The notes: generated by a model not told the origin, from the letters alone. Counted from the stretch's first letter, positions 24,559 through 33,402 are shown. The stretch: 36,189 nt of DNA from Candidatus Firestoneibacteriota bacterium (GCA_903891415.1 CAITEH010000086.1:1-36189); one strand, 5' to 3'. Program-made: numbers and translations.

Positions 24559-24583
24559 AGAAAGAGTGACTGTCACTCTTTCT
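24559..24583. repeat. 12-bp perfect inverted repeat (palindrome 2)
   Basis: AGAAAGAGTGAC (24559-24570), a single T, then the exact complement (24572-24583). It shares the AAAGAGTGAC core with the palindrome 45 bases upstream and ends just before the ribosome site of the DUF2752 gene. Confidence 0.85.
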
Positions 24584-24596
24584 TTGGAGAGTGGAA

Positions 24597-24995
24597 GTGT
24601 CAGAGAAGTCGATAGCAATAATATTAATTATACTCGGCATAGCAGGGCTCCTTTTTCTCTATTTCGTAAAACCCGCGGAGGATTCGGTGTATCCCAAATG
24701 CCCCACGAGGTATTTTACCGGCTTAAACTGCCCCGGCTGCGGGACCCTGCGGGCTGTCCACAGTCTTTTGCATCTCGAGCTAAAAGCGGCGCTGAAATTT
24801 AATTTCCTGCTCGTGCTCCTTTTACCGGTGTTGCTCTATGGCCTCGCGGCCTATCTCGCGGAGGCATTATTTTTCAGGAAGTTTCCCGATATTTTTAATA
24901 ATAAGATATTTTTATGGCTCATGGGAAGCCTGGTGGTAGTATTTTGCATACTCCGGAATATTCCGGTCTACCCCTTCTCCCTGTTAAGATCCTAG
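24597..24995 (+). CDS. DUF2752 membrane protein
   Basis: 132 residues from GTG 24597, chosen because GGAGAG lies about 7 bases upstream; GTG 24591 is an alternative adding two residues. It has an N-terminal helix, then the DUF2752 signature: PKCPTRYFTGLNCPGCGTLRAVHSLLHL at about 30-57, where CP and CPGCG are hallmark residues and RA-LLH follows. Two further hydrophobic segments follow (about 72-92 and 106-124). DUF2752 proteins are small inner-membrane proteins of unknown function, often next to zinc-ribbon or CD225-type proteins, as here. The two palindromes upstream separate it from ogt. Confidence 0.8.
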   Translation: MSEKSIAIILIILGIAGLLFLYFVKPAEDSVYPKCPTRYFTGLNCPGCGTLRAVHSLLHLELKAALKFNFLLVLLLPVLLYGLAAYLAEALFFRKFPDIFNNKIFLWLMGSLVVVFCILRNIPVYPFSLLRS

Positions 24996-25004
24996 GAGAG
25001 TTAT

Positions 25005-25382
25005 ATGGCCTTCTGCAAAAAATGCGGTATGAAAAACGATGCTAATGCCTGGAAGTGCGTTACCTGCGGTGCTGACCTGCACGAAGCCCTGCAAGCCGGG
25101 ATTAAACCAAAGAACTACATGGTGTTTTCCGTGCTTTTGTTTCTTTCCTGCATTCCGACGGCGGTCATATCTTTTATTTACGGGCTGAAGGTAAATAAAA
25201 GTTTTCTGAACGGTGACTATGAAAAAATGGAGGCCTACCAACAAAAGGCAAGAATGTGGGTCTGGATCTCCTTTATTCTCGGGATAATAATATCCATTAT
25301 TTTTTTCTCGTATTTTGTCCGGACTTACGGCAGCCTGAACATAGCGATAGACAAACAAATGAAAGATCTCTTGAGGGAGTAA
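25005..25382 (+). CDS. Zinc-ribbon plus CD225/dispanin-like membrane protein
   Basis: 125 residues with an AGGAGAG site 4 bases before the ATG, nine bases after the DUF2752 stop. The N-terminus is a zinc ribbon (Cys4, Cys7, Cys18, Cys21). Then comes a two-helix CD225-like domain: NYMVFSVLLFLSCIPTAVISFIYGLKVNKSFLNGDYEKMEAYQQKA, where the GDY motif and flanking helices match the family, and WVWISFILGIIISIIFF as the second helix. Bacterial CD225 proteins are of unknown function; they are related to interferon-induced transmembrane proteins and may bend or organise membranes. It likely forms a two-gene operon with the DUF2752 gene. Confidence 0.75.
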   Translation: MAFCKKCGMKNDANAWKCVTCGADLHEALQAGIKPKNYMVFSVLLFLSCIPTAVISFIYGLKVNKSFLNGDYEKMEAYQQKARMWVWISFILGIIISIIFFSYFVRTYGSLNIAIDKQMKDLLRE

Positions 25383-25446
25383 TACTCAAAAAGAAAATAC
25401 ACGTACCGGAAGGTATATTCACAAATAACAGGTTTTGCGATAAATC

Positions 25447-25475
25447 TTGACAATTTTGGCTAGCTTATATATAAT
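25447..25475 (+). promoter_or_regulatory. Perfect consensus sigma-70 promoter
   Basis: TTGACA (25447-25452) and TATAAT (25470-25475) with an exact 17-base spacer, matching the consensus at every position. It drives the giant coiled-coil gene at 25668 through a leader of about 185 bases. Confidence 0.85.
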
Positions 25476-25481
25476 TTAATA

Positions 25482-25667
25482 AATACTGTTTATTTATAAG
25501 TATTTTTACGGGACGGCAACAAAAGAGCCATCTTTGCCTGCAAGCGGACTGATCCGGCGTAAAACCGGTTAAAAAGCACATGAATTAAATAGTTTTTGCG
25601 TCCGCGCTAAATTAAAGATCTGCGTTAAGCAGAGAACAGTGTTTGGTCATTGTTTTTTGGAGGTTTT
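25482..25667 (+). other. Long structured 5' leader, unassigned
   Basis: About 185 bases lie between the predicted transcription start and the ATG at 25668, with no supported gene. An AAATACT/AGTATTT hairpin opens it (25481-25505); a GGCAA/TTGCC stem (25515-25538) and a CCGG/CCGG hairpin follow. I could not match it to a known riboswitch class. It may hold translation-level control of the giant coiled-coil gene. Confidence 0.4.
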
Positions 25668-28600
25668 ATGGCAAATGACAAGGGCTTTCCGTCTATACCG
25701 GAAGGCAAAGAGAATAATATTAAAATAAAACTGACCGGGCCTTCCGCGGATAAAATTTCCGCCCGGAATACCGGCAGAAGCACCGCCGCAGACCCTGCCT
25801 TGAATAATCTTCCCGTTAAAAAACTTACCGCCAAACTTTTGACCACTCAGAGTAATTTAGAAAAGAAGAACCGGCAGATTAATAAGATCAAGTCAAAAAG
25901 CGCCCGCGAACTCGAGAATTTCAGGGCCAGATTTAAGGCTCAGAAGAGCAGGATAAAAAAAGAATTAAATACCTACAAAACCAGATTGGCCCGGGAAAAA
26001 CAGGAGTGGAATAAACTTGTTGCGGAGAAAGAAGCCGAAGTCAGGCGTATACGCGAAGCCCTGACCGGGAAGGATAAGATAGTCAATGAGAAGGTGCTCG
26101 AAGCCGAGGCCGGAATAAAAAACAAGCTGAACCGGCAGCATGCTCTTATGGCCGAAGAAAAGAAAATACTCGAAAAGAAGAATGCCGGGCTTGAAACGCG
26201 CCTTAAAGAAATTGAGGGCGGGTGGAAAAGAAAAGAGCAGGAAGTAAAGGACCTTCAGGAAAAAGCGCTTAAGGAGCTTAAGGGCGCGGAAGAACGGCTT
26301 CAGGAAGAGCGCGAGAAAACCTGGTTAAAGACCTTGAGGGCCAAGGAAGATGAAATTAATTCCCTTAAAGTTGAAGTAAATCTCCAGGAATCCAGGCTCC
26401 GAATGGTGCTGGAGAAAAAACAGGCTGAGCTTAAGGAACTGGAAGAGAAAGCGGGCCGCACCCTCCGCGAGCGGCTTGAGCTTATCAACGGCGAAAAAAC
26501 AGGTATCCTGGAAGCGCTGGCAGGAAAAGAAAAAGAGATCGTCACCCTTAAAGAGTCCTACCTGGACCGCGAAAAGTATCTTATTATCAAGGTTGAAGAA
26601 GTAGAACTGGACGGAAAACTTGCGCTTGCCAGGTTCGAGCAGGAACTAAAAGAGCGCGAAAAGAAATTGTGGGTTGAGCGGGAAGAATGGCTCACGGTAC
26701 TGAAGTCCCAGTTTAAGGAAAAGGAAAAAGACCTTAAAGATTCCGTGGAAAAAGAAAAAGCGGTGCTTAAGGAACGCGAAAGTGCCTTTGTCCGGGAACG
26801 CGAAAAAATGCTGTTTTTGCTGAGTGCCAAAGACGGAGAACTAAAGCTTCTGAATACTGAACTGAAAAAGATCCTTGAAAATCGCGAACCTGAAATGGAA
26901 GCTTTACGCCGGGAGCTTAAAGAGGCCTCAAAAGTAAAAGAGACCGAACTTGATAATATTAGAAAGGAATACATAAGAGTAATTGAAGGCAGGGAGAAAG
27001 AACTTGAAAAAATAAAGGCGGAATTAAAGGCCGTGCTGGCGTCCAGGGCGGATGAACTGGCTGCAGCCAGGGCCGAAGCCAGAAACTTTATTGAAGCGAA
27101 AGAAAAGGAAAATGCTCAATTGTCAAGAGCGGTCCTTGATAAGGAAGCAGAGCATAAACGCCGTATCTCTGAATTTGAAGCCAGGGCGGCAGAGGCAGCC
27201 AGAAAAGTTGTTGATAATGAAGAGCTCTGGAAACAGCGTATCGCGCTTAAAGAAGCGGAACTTGCGGACATGAAGGGGGATCTTCTGCGCCGCGAAACGG
27301 CATTTAAGGAAGCTCTTGAAACAAAAAAACGGGAACTTGAAGAAGCCCGGGAGATCTTTCTCAGGGAAAAGGAGAATTTGGCGGAAAAAATCGCGCTGAA
27401 AGATTATGAGTTTGCCGGTGAGGTCGCTAAGAAAGAGCAGGAAGTAGCTGCCCTGGCCGAAAAGACAAAAAGAAAAGAAGAGGAATGGACTTCCGGCCTG
27501 GAAGGGCAAAAAAAACAATTCTACGCGAAGCTTTCCGAACAGGATGAAGCTTCCTTTAAGCATATGGAAGAGAACCGGGTATTGCTGTTAAAATTGAAGG
27601 CGGAAGAGGATGCGCTTGTAAGGAAAGAGCAGGAGTACCGGCTTTTTATCTCTCAGTTTGAAGAAAAAGAAAGACAATTTAAAAAACTCCTGGAAGAACA
27701 GGTGCGGGTTATCCGGAAACTTGAAGAAGATATGTCCGCGGAAAGCAGCCGGAACCGGGACCGTATTAAAGCGCTGGAAAATTCCCTGATTGAAAAAGAT
27801 ACTGCAAGCCGCCGCCTGGAAAGCGAGTTAAACGCCAAACAAAATATTATAGCCGAAAGAGAATATAAATTGAGCGAATTTGAACGGGGCCTGAAGCGGC
27901 TTGAACAGGACAAGCTGATGCTGCAGGAGGAACTCGAAAGAAGCCGGTCTGAGATTGCAAGAGTAAAAGAGGGCGTTTCACTGGAATATTCCGGCCTGAA
28001 GACGGATCTTGAAAAACTTCAAAGAGAACTTGGAGAAAAGAATTCCGCTATCGAAAGTTTAAGAAGTTCTCTTTCCCGGCTTAATGAAGAAAACGCGAAA
28101 ACTTTAAGGGAGTATGAGCTTGAACGCGGGCATAAGGCGCAGCTTTCCGCGGAGCTGGAACGGCTCCGGGCGGAACTGGAAACTTTAAAAAATGATCCCG
28201 CAAGCGGCGTTGCGGTCCAGCTGGGTGATAAAGAAATAATAATTCGCAGTTTAAATGATACAATTTCCAAACTGGAAAAAGAAAAAGCGGCTATGAAGGA
28301 CCTTATTCTGGAAAAGAGCGAAACAGAGGAGGCCCGGAATAAGGAATTGAAAGAATTGATGGAAACGGTCTCCAATCTTAGTGAAGAAAAAAATAAGTTT
28401 GACTTCAAAGTGTCAGAAATTGCCTCGGAACGCGAAACAGCTTTACAGGAACTAACAGCTGCGCAAAGCGAAATAGAACGGCTCAGGAACGATGCCGGCG
28501 GCCTGAAACAGGCCTATGAATCAAGCCTGGAAAAGGAACGCAGGAACCTTGAATCCGCGCTTGAAAAAGTAACGACCGGCACAGAGGATCTAAAGCGGGT

Positions 28601-29801
28601 CTCTTCCGCTTCCTTTGAGCAGGAGAAAAAAACTCTTCTTGAAGAAGTTAACCGTTTAAAAACTGAGATCATTAACGCCGGCAATGTTTTAGACGCCTTT
28701 AAAATAGAGAGCAGGATGAAGCTGCAGGAACAGAGAGCTGCTTTTGAGGCAGAGCTTAAAAAGAAAGACGAATTGCTGCTGCTGGGCGGGCCGGAACAGC
28801 GCCGGCGCCTGGAAGAAGAACTTGATATAAGGGTGCGCGAAAAAGAAGATATTTCCCGGGCTTATGAAGAACGCCTGGCACAGCTTAAGGAAGAGATAGA
28901 GAAACGGGACCGCGAATTAGCCCGCGTAAAAGAAGATATGGACGCCGATCTGTCCGGGCACGAAGAACAGAACAGGAAGATCGAGGAACTTAAAAAAGAG
29001 GTCGCTCTTGCCGGGAACGAGCTGCGCGCGGCAAAAGAGGAAGCTTTACAGGCCGCCGGGCAGTTAAAGAATAAAGAGGCCGAAAATCAGAAACTTCAGA
29101 TGGAACTTGGAGGTTTGATCACACGCACGGAGGAAATTTCCAGAATATCCGAGGAAAACACCTCCCGGATCTTTTCCGCTAAAACTGACCTTGAAGGCAA
29201 GGTGGCAGCCCTGGCAGAAGCTCTTAAATTAAAAGAAAAAGATCTTGAAACCGCAAGGGCAGCGTCTCAGGAACTCGAGCGCAGGATAGCCAATGACTAC
29301 GTTATGAAGGAAGAGGAACTCAAACTGGCCATAGGCCGTCTGCAGATGCAGGTTAAGGATATTAACAACCGGTATGACACTGAAATAAAAGCAGAGAAAC
29401 AGAAGGTACAAGCGCTTCAGGCGGAATATGTGCTGAGAGAGGTGCAGTGGACCTCTCAGAAAGATAAAGAAAAAGAGATCAAAGGGCAGATGGCGGATAT
29501 GGAAGCCACCATTGCCAGCCTGAAGAAAGATTCTGAAACAGGAAGAAAACAATTCCAGGACAAACTGGAAAACTCTGCCGCGAATATCAAGGAACTTGAA
29601 GAAAAGGTCAGGAGACTGGATGCTGATAATAGCACGTTGTCGGCCCGGGCAGCTAAAGAAACCCTGGAAAAAGAGAATTTGTTGAAACAGCAGTCTGAAA
29701 TTGATAAAAAATTGAAGGACCTGCTGGTTTCTCTTCATGTCCTCCGCCGGCGGTTCAAATATATTCTTTGGCTGTGGTATCCTAATGAACCGAGGAACTA
29801 G
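25668..29801 (+). CDS. Giant coiled-coil protein, unknown function
   Basis: 1377 residues from ATG 25668, chosen for GGAGG four bases upstream. After a polar, disordered first 60 residues (MANDKGFPSIPEGKENN and on), almost the entire protein is a charged heptad-type coiled coil rich in Glu, Lys, Leu and Arg, with few Pro or Gly breaks. It ends in a basic-aromatic tail, LRRRFKYILWLWYPNEPRN, that could touch a membrane or a partner. No catalytic domain, signal peptide or clear membrane helix is visible. Its size, composition and Cache-less layout make it a possible cytoskeletal or scaffold protein, perhaps paired with the other giant (1370 aa) at 10240-14352. It has its own perfect promoter and stands alone. 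Confidence 0.7.
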   Translation: MANDKGFPSIPEGKENNIKIKLTGPSADKISARNTGRSTAADPALNNLPVKKLTAKLLTTQSNLEKKNRQINKIKSKSARELENFRARFKAQKSRIKKELNTYKTRLAREKQEWNKLVAEKEAEVRRIREALTGKDKIVNEKVLEAEAGIKNKLNRQHALMAEEKKILEKKNAGLETRLKEIEGGWKRKEQEVKDLQEKALKELKGAEERLQEEREKTWLKTLRAKEDEINSLKVEVNLQESRLRMVLEKKQAELKELEEKAGRTLRERLELINGEKTGILEALAGKEKEIVTLKESYLDREKYLIIKVEEVELDGKLALARFEQELKEREKKLWVEREEWLTVLKSQFKEKEKDLKDSVEKEKAVLKERESAFVREREKMLFLLSAKDGELKLLNTELKKILENREPEMEALRRELKEASKVKETELDNIRKEYIRVIEGREKELEKIKAELKAVLASRADELAAARAEARNFIEAKEKENAQLSRAVLDKEAEHKRRISEFEARAAEAARKVVDNEELWKQRIALKEAELADMKGDLLRRETAFKEALETKKRELEEAREIFLREKENLAEKIALKDYEFAGEVAKKEQEVAALAEKTKRKEEEWTSGLEGQKKQFYAKLSEQDEASFKHMEENRVLLLKLKAEEDALVRKEQEYRLFISQFEEKERQFKKLLEEQVRVIRKLEEDMSAESSRNRDRIKALENSLIEKDTASRRLESELNAKQNIIAEREYKLSEFERGLKRLEQDKLMLQEELERSRSEIARVKEGVSLEYSGLKTDLEKLQRELGEKNSAIESLRSSLSRLNEENAKTLREYELERGHKAQLSAELERLRAELETLKNDPASGVAVQLGDKEIIIRSLNDTISKLEKEKAAMKDLILEKSETEEARNKELKELMETVSNLSEEKNKFDFKVSEIASERETALQELTAAQSEIERLRNDAGGLKQAYESSLEKERRNLESALEKVTTGTEDLKRVSSASFEQEKKTLLEEVNRLKTEIINAGNVLDAFKIESRMKLQEQRAAFEAELKKKDELLLLGGPEQRRRLEEELDIRVREKEDISRAYEERLAQLKEEIEKRDRELARVKEDMDADLSGHEEQNRKIEELKKEVALAGNELRAAKEEALQAAGQLKNKEAENQKLQMELGGLITRTEEISRISEENTSRIFSAKTDLEGKVAALAEALKLKEKDLETARAASQELERRIANDYVMKEEELKLAIGRLQMQVKDINNRYDTEIKAEKQKVQALQAEYVLREVQWTSQKDKEKEIKGQMADMEATIASLKKDSETGRKQFQDKLENSAANIKELEEKVRRLDADNSTLSARAAKETLEKENLLKQQSEIDKKLKDLLVSLHVLRRRFKYILWLWYPNEPRN

Positions 29802-29809
29802 GCGGCAAT

Positions 29810-29836
29810 GTCCGTAAGGCCTGTAAAGCTCGCAGG
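29810..29836. repeat. Degenerate 9-bp tandem repeat, second cluster
   Basis: GTCCGTAAG, GCCTGTAAA and GCTCGCAGG follow the coiled-coil stop codon in tandem. They resemble the four-unit cluster at 3465-3501. Confidence 0.4.
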
Positions 29837-29918
29837 GTTAATAATATATATAAAATAAAACAAGCAGCAGGTCATAAACGAAAAAAAATATCCGGAATTT
29901 CATAAAAAGGAAGCGTTC

Positions 29919-30617
29919 ATGCAGCCCAAAGATAAGTTGATCATAGCCCTTGATTTTTCCTCCGAAGCGGAGGCCTTGAACCTTGCTAAAGAAACAGCTC
30001 CTTATGCCGGGGTTTTTAAGGTGGGCTTTGAGCTCTTCATCTCCGCAGGGCCTTCTATTATCTCAAAGCTCAATTCTCTGGGCGGCAGGGTTTTCCTTGA
30101 TCTCAAACTTCATGATATTCCAAATACTGTGGCCCGGGCGGCTCTTTCGGCTGCTGCATTAAAAGTCAATATTCTTAATGTACATGCCTCCGGCGGGTTT
30201 GAAATGATGAAAAAGGCGGCTCTTGAAATGAAAAAAATTAAAAATCCTCCTTTACTTATCGCAGTTACGGTACTTACCAGCATGGACACAAAATCACTGA
30301 AAAAAGAACTGCATATCGGTACCACGGCTTCGGTGCACGCGGTGCAACTGGCAAAGCTGGCTAAAAAAGCCGGGCTTGACGGTGTAGTTGCTTCCGGAGA
30401 AGAAATAATAGTTGTAAAAAAAAGCTGCGGGCCTGATTTTAAAGTTATCGTGCCCGGGGTCAGGCCGTCCTGGTCTGAAAAAAATGATCAAAAAAGGGTT
30501 GTTACTCCGCGTGAAGCCGTCGCAAAAGGGGCTGATTATATTGTTGTCGGCCGTCCTGTTACCGGAGCAAGAGACCCGGCAGCTGCCGCAAAGAAGATAC
30601 TTGAAGAAATGAAATAA
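29919..30617 (+). CDS. pyrF: Orotidine 5'-phosphate decarboxylase
   Basis: 232 residues, the normal length for group 1 PyrF. It opens KLIIALDFSS with the phosphate-barrel Asp12, then KVGFELF with Lys34, and FLDLKLHDIPNT with the catalytic Asp61-Lys63-Asp66 array. VNVHASGGFEMM and VPGVRPSW follow, and GADYIVVGRPVTGARDP closes the phosphate site. It makes UMP from OMP, the last step of pyrimidine synthesis. It is followed by pyrE after a 118-base gap filled by a repeat. A GGAAGC site lies a few bases before the ATG, and the upstream gap is AT-rich without a clear promoter. Confidence 0.96.
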   Translation: MQPKDKLIIALDFSSEAEALNLAKETAPYAGVFKVGFELFISAGPSIISKLNSLGGRVFLDLKLHDIPNTVARAALSAAALKVNILNVHASGGFEMMKKAALEMKKIKNPPLLIAVTVLTSMDTKSLKKELHIGTTASVHAVQLAKLAKKAGLDGVVASGEEIIVVKKSCGPDFKVIVPGVRPSWSEKNDQKRVVTPREAVAKGADYIVVGRPVTGARDPAAAAKKILEEMK

Positions 30618-30633
30618 GAGTAAAAAAAGAAAA

Positions 30634-30717
30634 GTTCTAGGTCCTGGGTACTAGAAAAGTTAAAAAGAGCTTTTCCCAGCACCCAGAACCTAACACCCAG
30701 CACCCAGAATTTTTTTC
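30634..30717. repeat. Intergenic inverted and direct repeat with CCCAGCACCCAGAA units
   Basis: An imperfect inverted repeat (30634-30659 with 30670-30694) is followed by a second direct copy of the 14-base CCCAGCACCCAGAA (30675-30688 and 30696-30709, period 21). A run of Ts follows (30710-30716). A TTCTAG/CTAGAA hairpin lies inside the left arm. It could serve as a terminator between pyrF and pyrE or be a mobile repeat. Confidence 0.6.
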
Positions 30718-30735
30718 CTTTTCGAAGGAGGCAGC

Positions 30736-31308
30736 GTGTTATCCAATGAGCAAGTCCTGCAAATATTTAAGGATTCCGGCGCCTTGTTGGAAGGCCATTT
30801 TAAGTTAACCAGCGGGCTGCATTCGGGCCAGTATCTTGAGAAGTTCCAGGTCCTGCAATGGCCTAAGTACACAGAATTGCTTTGCAAGGAAATAGCTGAG
30901 CGGTTTAAGAATGATAGTATCCAGGTGGTAGTAGGGCCTGTGACCGGGGGCATTATACTTGCCTATGAGGTCGCAAAAAAACTCGGAGTGCGGGGCATCT
31001 TTACCGAAAGAGAGGAGGGCAAAATGGCCCTCAGGCGCGGTTTTAAAATAGGTCCCGGAGAAAGAGTCCTTATAGTTGAAGATATCATAACTACGGGCGG
31101 CTCGGTTTTTGAAGTGCTGGAAGCTTTGAAACCGTCCGGCGGCAATATAATAGGAGTCGGGCTGCTGGCAGATAGAAGCGGCGGAAAGATAGATTTTGGC
31201 GTTAAAAAAGAAGCTTTGCTCACCTTGAAAGTAGAGAACTACCAGCCGGAAAAATGCCCTTTATGCGCGAAAGGCGTGCCTTTGACCAAAAGGGGCAGCA
31301 AAAAATAG
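30736..31308 (+). CDS. pyrE: Orotate phosphoribosyltransferase
   Basis: 190 residues from GTG 30736 with AAGGAGG four to five bases upstream. It is a type I PRTase: GHFKLTSGLHSGQYLEKFQVLQ near 20-41, VVGPVTGGI near 65-73, FTEREEGKMALRRGF near 89-103 (the flexible catalytic loop), and the PRPP-binding VLIVEDIITTGGSV at 111-124. The C-terminal CPLCAKGVPLTKRGSKK tail is typical of the thermophile-type PyrE group. It joins orotate to PRPP, the step before PyrF. Gene order pyrF-pyrE is sensible, although the repeat between them suggests they may not be one transcript. Confidence 0.96.
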   Translation: MLSNEQVLQIFKDSGALLEGHFKLTSGLHSGQYLEKFQVLQWPKYTELLCKEIAERFKNDSIQVVVGPVTGGIILAYEVAKKLGVRGIFTEREEGKMALRRGFKIGPGERVLIVEDIITTGGSVFEVLEALKPSGGNIIGVGLLADRSGGKIDFGVKKEALLTLKVENYQPEKCPLCAKGVPLTKRGSKK

Positions 31309-31355
31309 CTTTCCTCACTAATTCTCAAAGCTAATTTTCAGTCACTGCGAGAGTT

Positions 31356-33341
31356 TCATTTCTCCAAATTAAGCCATTTGATTTCCTGCTCTGTAAGTAT
31401 AATATCAAGAGCTTTCATGGAATCTTCCATTTGGAAAAGGGTCTTTGGCCCGATAATGGCGTAAGCCGGGAATTTCTGGGCCAGGACATAAGCGCAGGCG
31501 ATAGTAATGGGATGAACTTTCTTCTTTTTTGCCAGTTCGTTGGCCCGTTTTAGCCGCTTAAAATTATCAGCAGAATACCAGCAGGTCACAAGTTCCGCGT
31601 CCGCTCTGTTCTTCGGGTCCGCTTTTCCCGAAAAGAATTTTCCTGCCTGGCTGGACCAGGAAAAAAGCGGGAACCGGTTATTTTCAAACCACTTTTTTGA
31701 AGCAGGATCGGAAGAAGCGATACAGCCGGCGAACATCGTCCCTACGAGCCTTGCGAGGCTGAAATTATTGCTTGCGGACGAAAAGCCGGTCTTGCCTTTT
31801 TCTTTTGCGTATTTATTTGCCTCCTCCAGCCGTTCGGGGTACCAGTTTGAGCCGCCGAATGCTTTTATCAGCCCTTTATCTTTTAATTCATTTAAAACAT
31901 CAATGAATTCACCGGCGGGTATGGAGGGATTATCCCTGTGCATCAGGTATATATCCGTGTAGGATGTTTTCATTCTATCAAGTGATTCCAGGAACTGGAG
32001 CTTCAGGTCTTTTGGGTTACAGGCGGGGGTGTGCGCCCCTTTGGCGATAATGACCACCTGTTCTCTGATGTTCCTGTTCTTTATCCACTGGCCCAGAGTT
32101 ATATCGGAGCGGCCTTCTCCATATATATGCGCCGTGTCAAAGCAATTTCCTCCGCACCTGAAGAATTCATCAAAAAGTACATGGGTTGTGACCCTGCAGG
32201 AGACCAGTCCGTCCAATACGGTTCCCATGACCAGGCGTGAGATCTTTTTTTCGACTCCCGCTATCTTCCCGTATTGCATCCTGTTTTTTTGGGCGGCCAG
32301 GAGCGGCTTCCTATCCACGGTGGGTATTACGGCGCCTGCTTTCTCCAGGTCGTAAAAGAAATCAAAACCTGTTCTCCATCTGTCCAGGGTTTTCATATTT
32401 CCAAGCGAATCCTCTGGGGTCATGGCGGGCGGAGCCGCTTTTAGCTTGCGGGTAAATTTTGCGGCCATATCAGCTTTAATTCCGTAAATATCTTCGCTTT
32501 TATCGTAAAAAATTTCTTCGGTTTTTCCGGCTTTGGTTAATAATATCACTCCGTCGCATAGCCAGGGAGAAGTAAGTTCCAGGCTGCCCGTAGAACCGAA
32601 AATACAGACCGTATTTTTCTGGTTGACCTGGACTCCGGTCGAAACTTCGGCCAGTATATCACCGGGGAATTTCAAAACCGCCGAGCTCCAGCCGTCTACC
32701 CCTGTTTTTGTAAAATGCCCCAGGGACTTCACTTCAAGGGGTTCAACAAAATCTTTCCCGTTTGCAATACCGGCGACCAGGCGCGCCATAGAGATACAGT
32801 AGCAGCCGACATCAAGGATTCCGCCGCCGCCCAGAGAATTATTAAAAACTTTTGAAGCAGGCGAAAATGCCGAATTAAAGGAAAAAACAGCCCGGATGAT
32901 CCTTACTTCGCCGACGGCTTTATCTTTCAAAAGTTCTACAAGTTTTTTTGTCTGCGGGTGGCACCTGTACATGAAGGCTTCCATCAGAAAAACCCTGTTT
33001 TCGCGCGCGGCTTTGGTTATTGCCATAGCTTCTGCGTGGTTCATTCCCAGGGGCTTTTCGCAGAGAATATGTTTTTTTGCTGCCGCGGCCTTGATTGCCC
33101 ACTCGGCGTGAAAAGGGTGGGGGGTTGCTATATATACCGCTTCTACTTCGCGGTCGTTTAGCACGTCCTGATAACTGCCGTAAGCCCTGCCCCCGTGTTT
33201 CTTTGCGAACTCCGTGGCTTTGGCCCTGCTCCTGCTTCCCGTAGCGGCAAGTTTTCCATGCCTGGAAATGGAAATACCTGCTGCAAACTTGTTCGCGATA
33301 ATCCCGGTGCCCAGTATGCCCCAGTTAAGTTTTTTTTGCAT
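31356..33341 (-). CDS. Fusion of Gfo/Idh/MocA oxidoreductase and aldo/keto reductase
   Basis: 661 residues on the minus strand, with a CGGGAGAA site before the ATG. Residues 1-345 are a Gfo/Idh/MocA dehydrogenase: WGILGTGIIA (Rossmann loop), ATPHPFHA, CEKPLGMN with Lys96, and ILDVGCY near Asp177. Residues about 357-661 are an aldo/keto reductase with a full tetrad: Asp402 (FDTAHIYG), Tyr407, Lys434 (IIAKGAH) and His468 (YLMHRD), plus IIGPKT near the end for NADP binding. Both halves use NAD(P)H on sugar-like carbonyls, so the fusion may couple oxidation and reduction of a sugar without releasing the cofactor. The two domains and their intact residues are clear; the substrate is not. Confidence 0.9.
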   Translation of the reverse strand: MQKKLNWGILGTGIIANKFAAGISISRHGKLAATGSRSRAKATEFAKKHGGRAYGSYQDVLNDREVEAVYIATPHPFHAEWAIKAAAAKKHILCEKPLGMNHAEAMAITKAARENRVFLMEAFMYRCHPQTKKLVELLKDKAVGEVRIIRAVFSFNSAFSPASKVFNNSLGGGGILDVGCYCISMARLVAGIANGKDFVEPLEVKSLGHFTKTGVDGWSSAVLKFPGDILAEVSTGVQVNQKNTVCIFGSTGSLELTSPWLCDGVILLTKAGKTEEIFYDKSEDIYGIKADMAAKFTRKLKAAPPAMTPEDSLGNMKTLDRWRTGFDFFYDLEKAGAVIPTVDRKPLLAAQKNRMQYGKIAGVEKKISRLVMGTVLDGLVSCRVTTHVLFDEFFRCGGNCFDTAHIYGEGRSDITLGQWIKNRNIREQVVIIAKGAHTPACNPKDLKLQFLESLDRMKTSYTDIYLMHRDNPSIPAGEFIDVLNELKDKGLIKAFGGSNWYPERLEEANKYAKEKGKTGFSSASNNFSLARLVGTMFAGCIASSDPASKKWFENNRFPLFSWSSQAGKFFSGKADPKNRADAELVTCWYSADNFKRLKRANELAKKKKVHPITIACAYVLAQKFPAYAIIGPKTLFQMEDSMKALDIILTEQEIKWLNLEK

Positions 33342-33374
33342 ATTTTCTCCCGCGAAAAATGTTGTTACTGAAGG

Positions 33375-33402
33375 ATTATAGCATTAATAATATAATATTC
33401 AA
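33375..33402 (-). promoter_or_regulatory. Promoter of the oxidoreductase fusion gene
   Basis: On the minus strand TTGAAT (33402-33397) and a perfect TATAAT (33380-33375) have a 16-base spacer, about 33 bases before the ATG. Confidence 0.65.

Noticed and set aside
25482-25667. TPP or c-di-GMP riboswitch in the leader of the giant coiled-coil gene
   Set aside because: A CTGATC-CGG-GTAA-CCGG stretch near 25549 resembles the TPP 3' half and GGGACG resembles GEMM, but the CTGAGA block and the other required helices are absent.
31540-31962. 140-codon plus-strand frame inside the oxidoreductase fusion
   Set aside because: It is antisense to intact aldo/keto reductase motifs.
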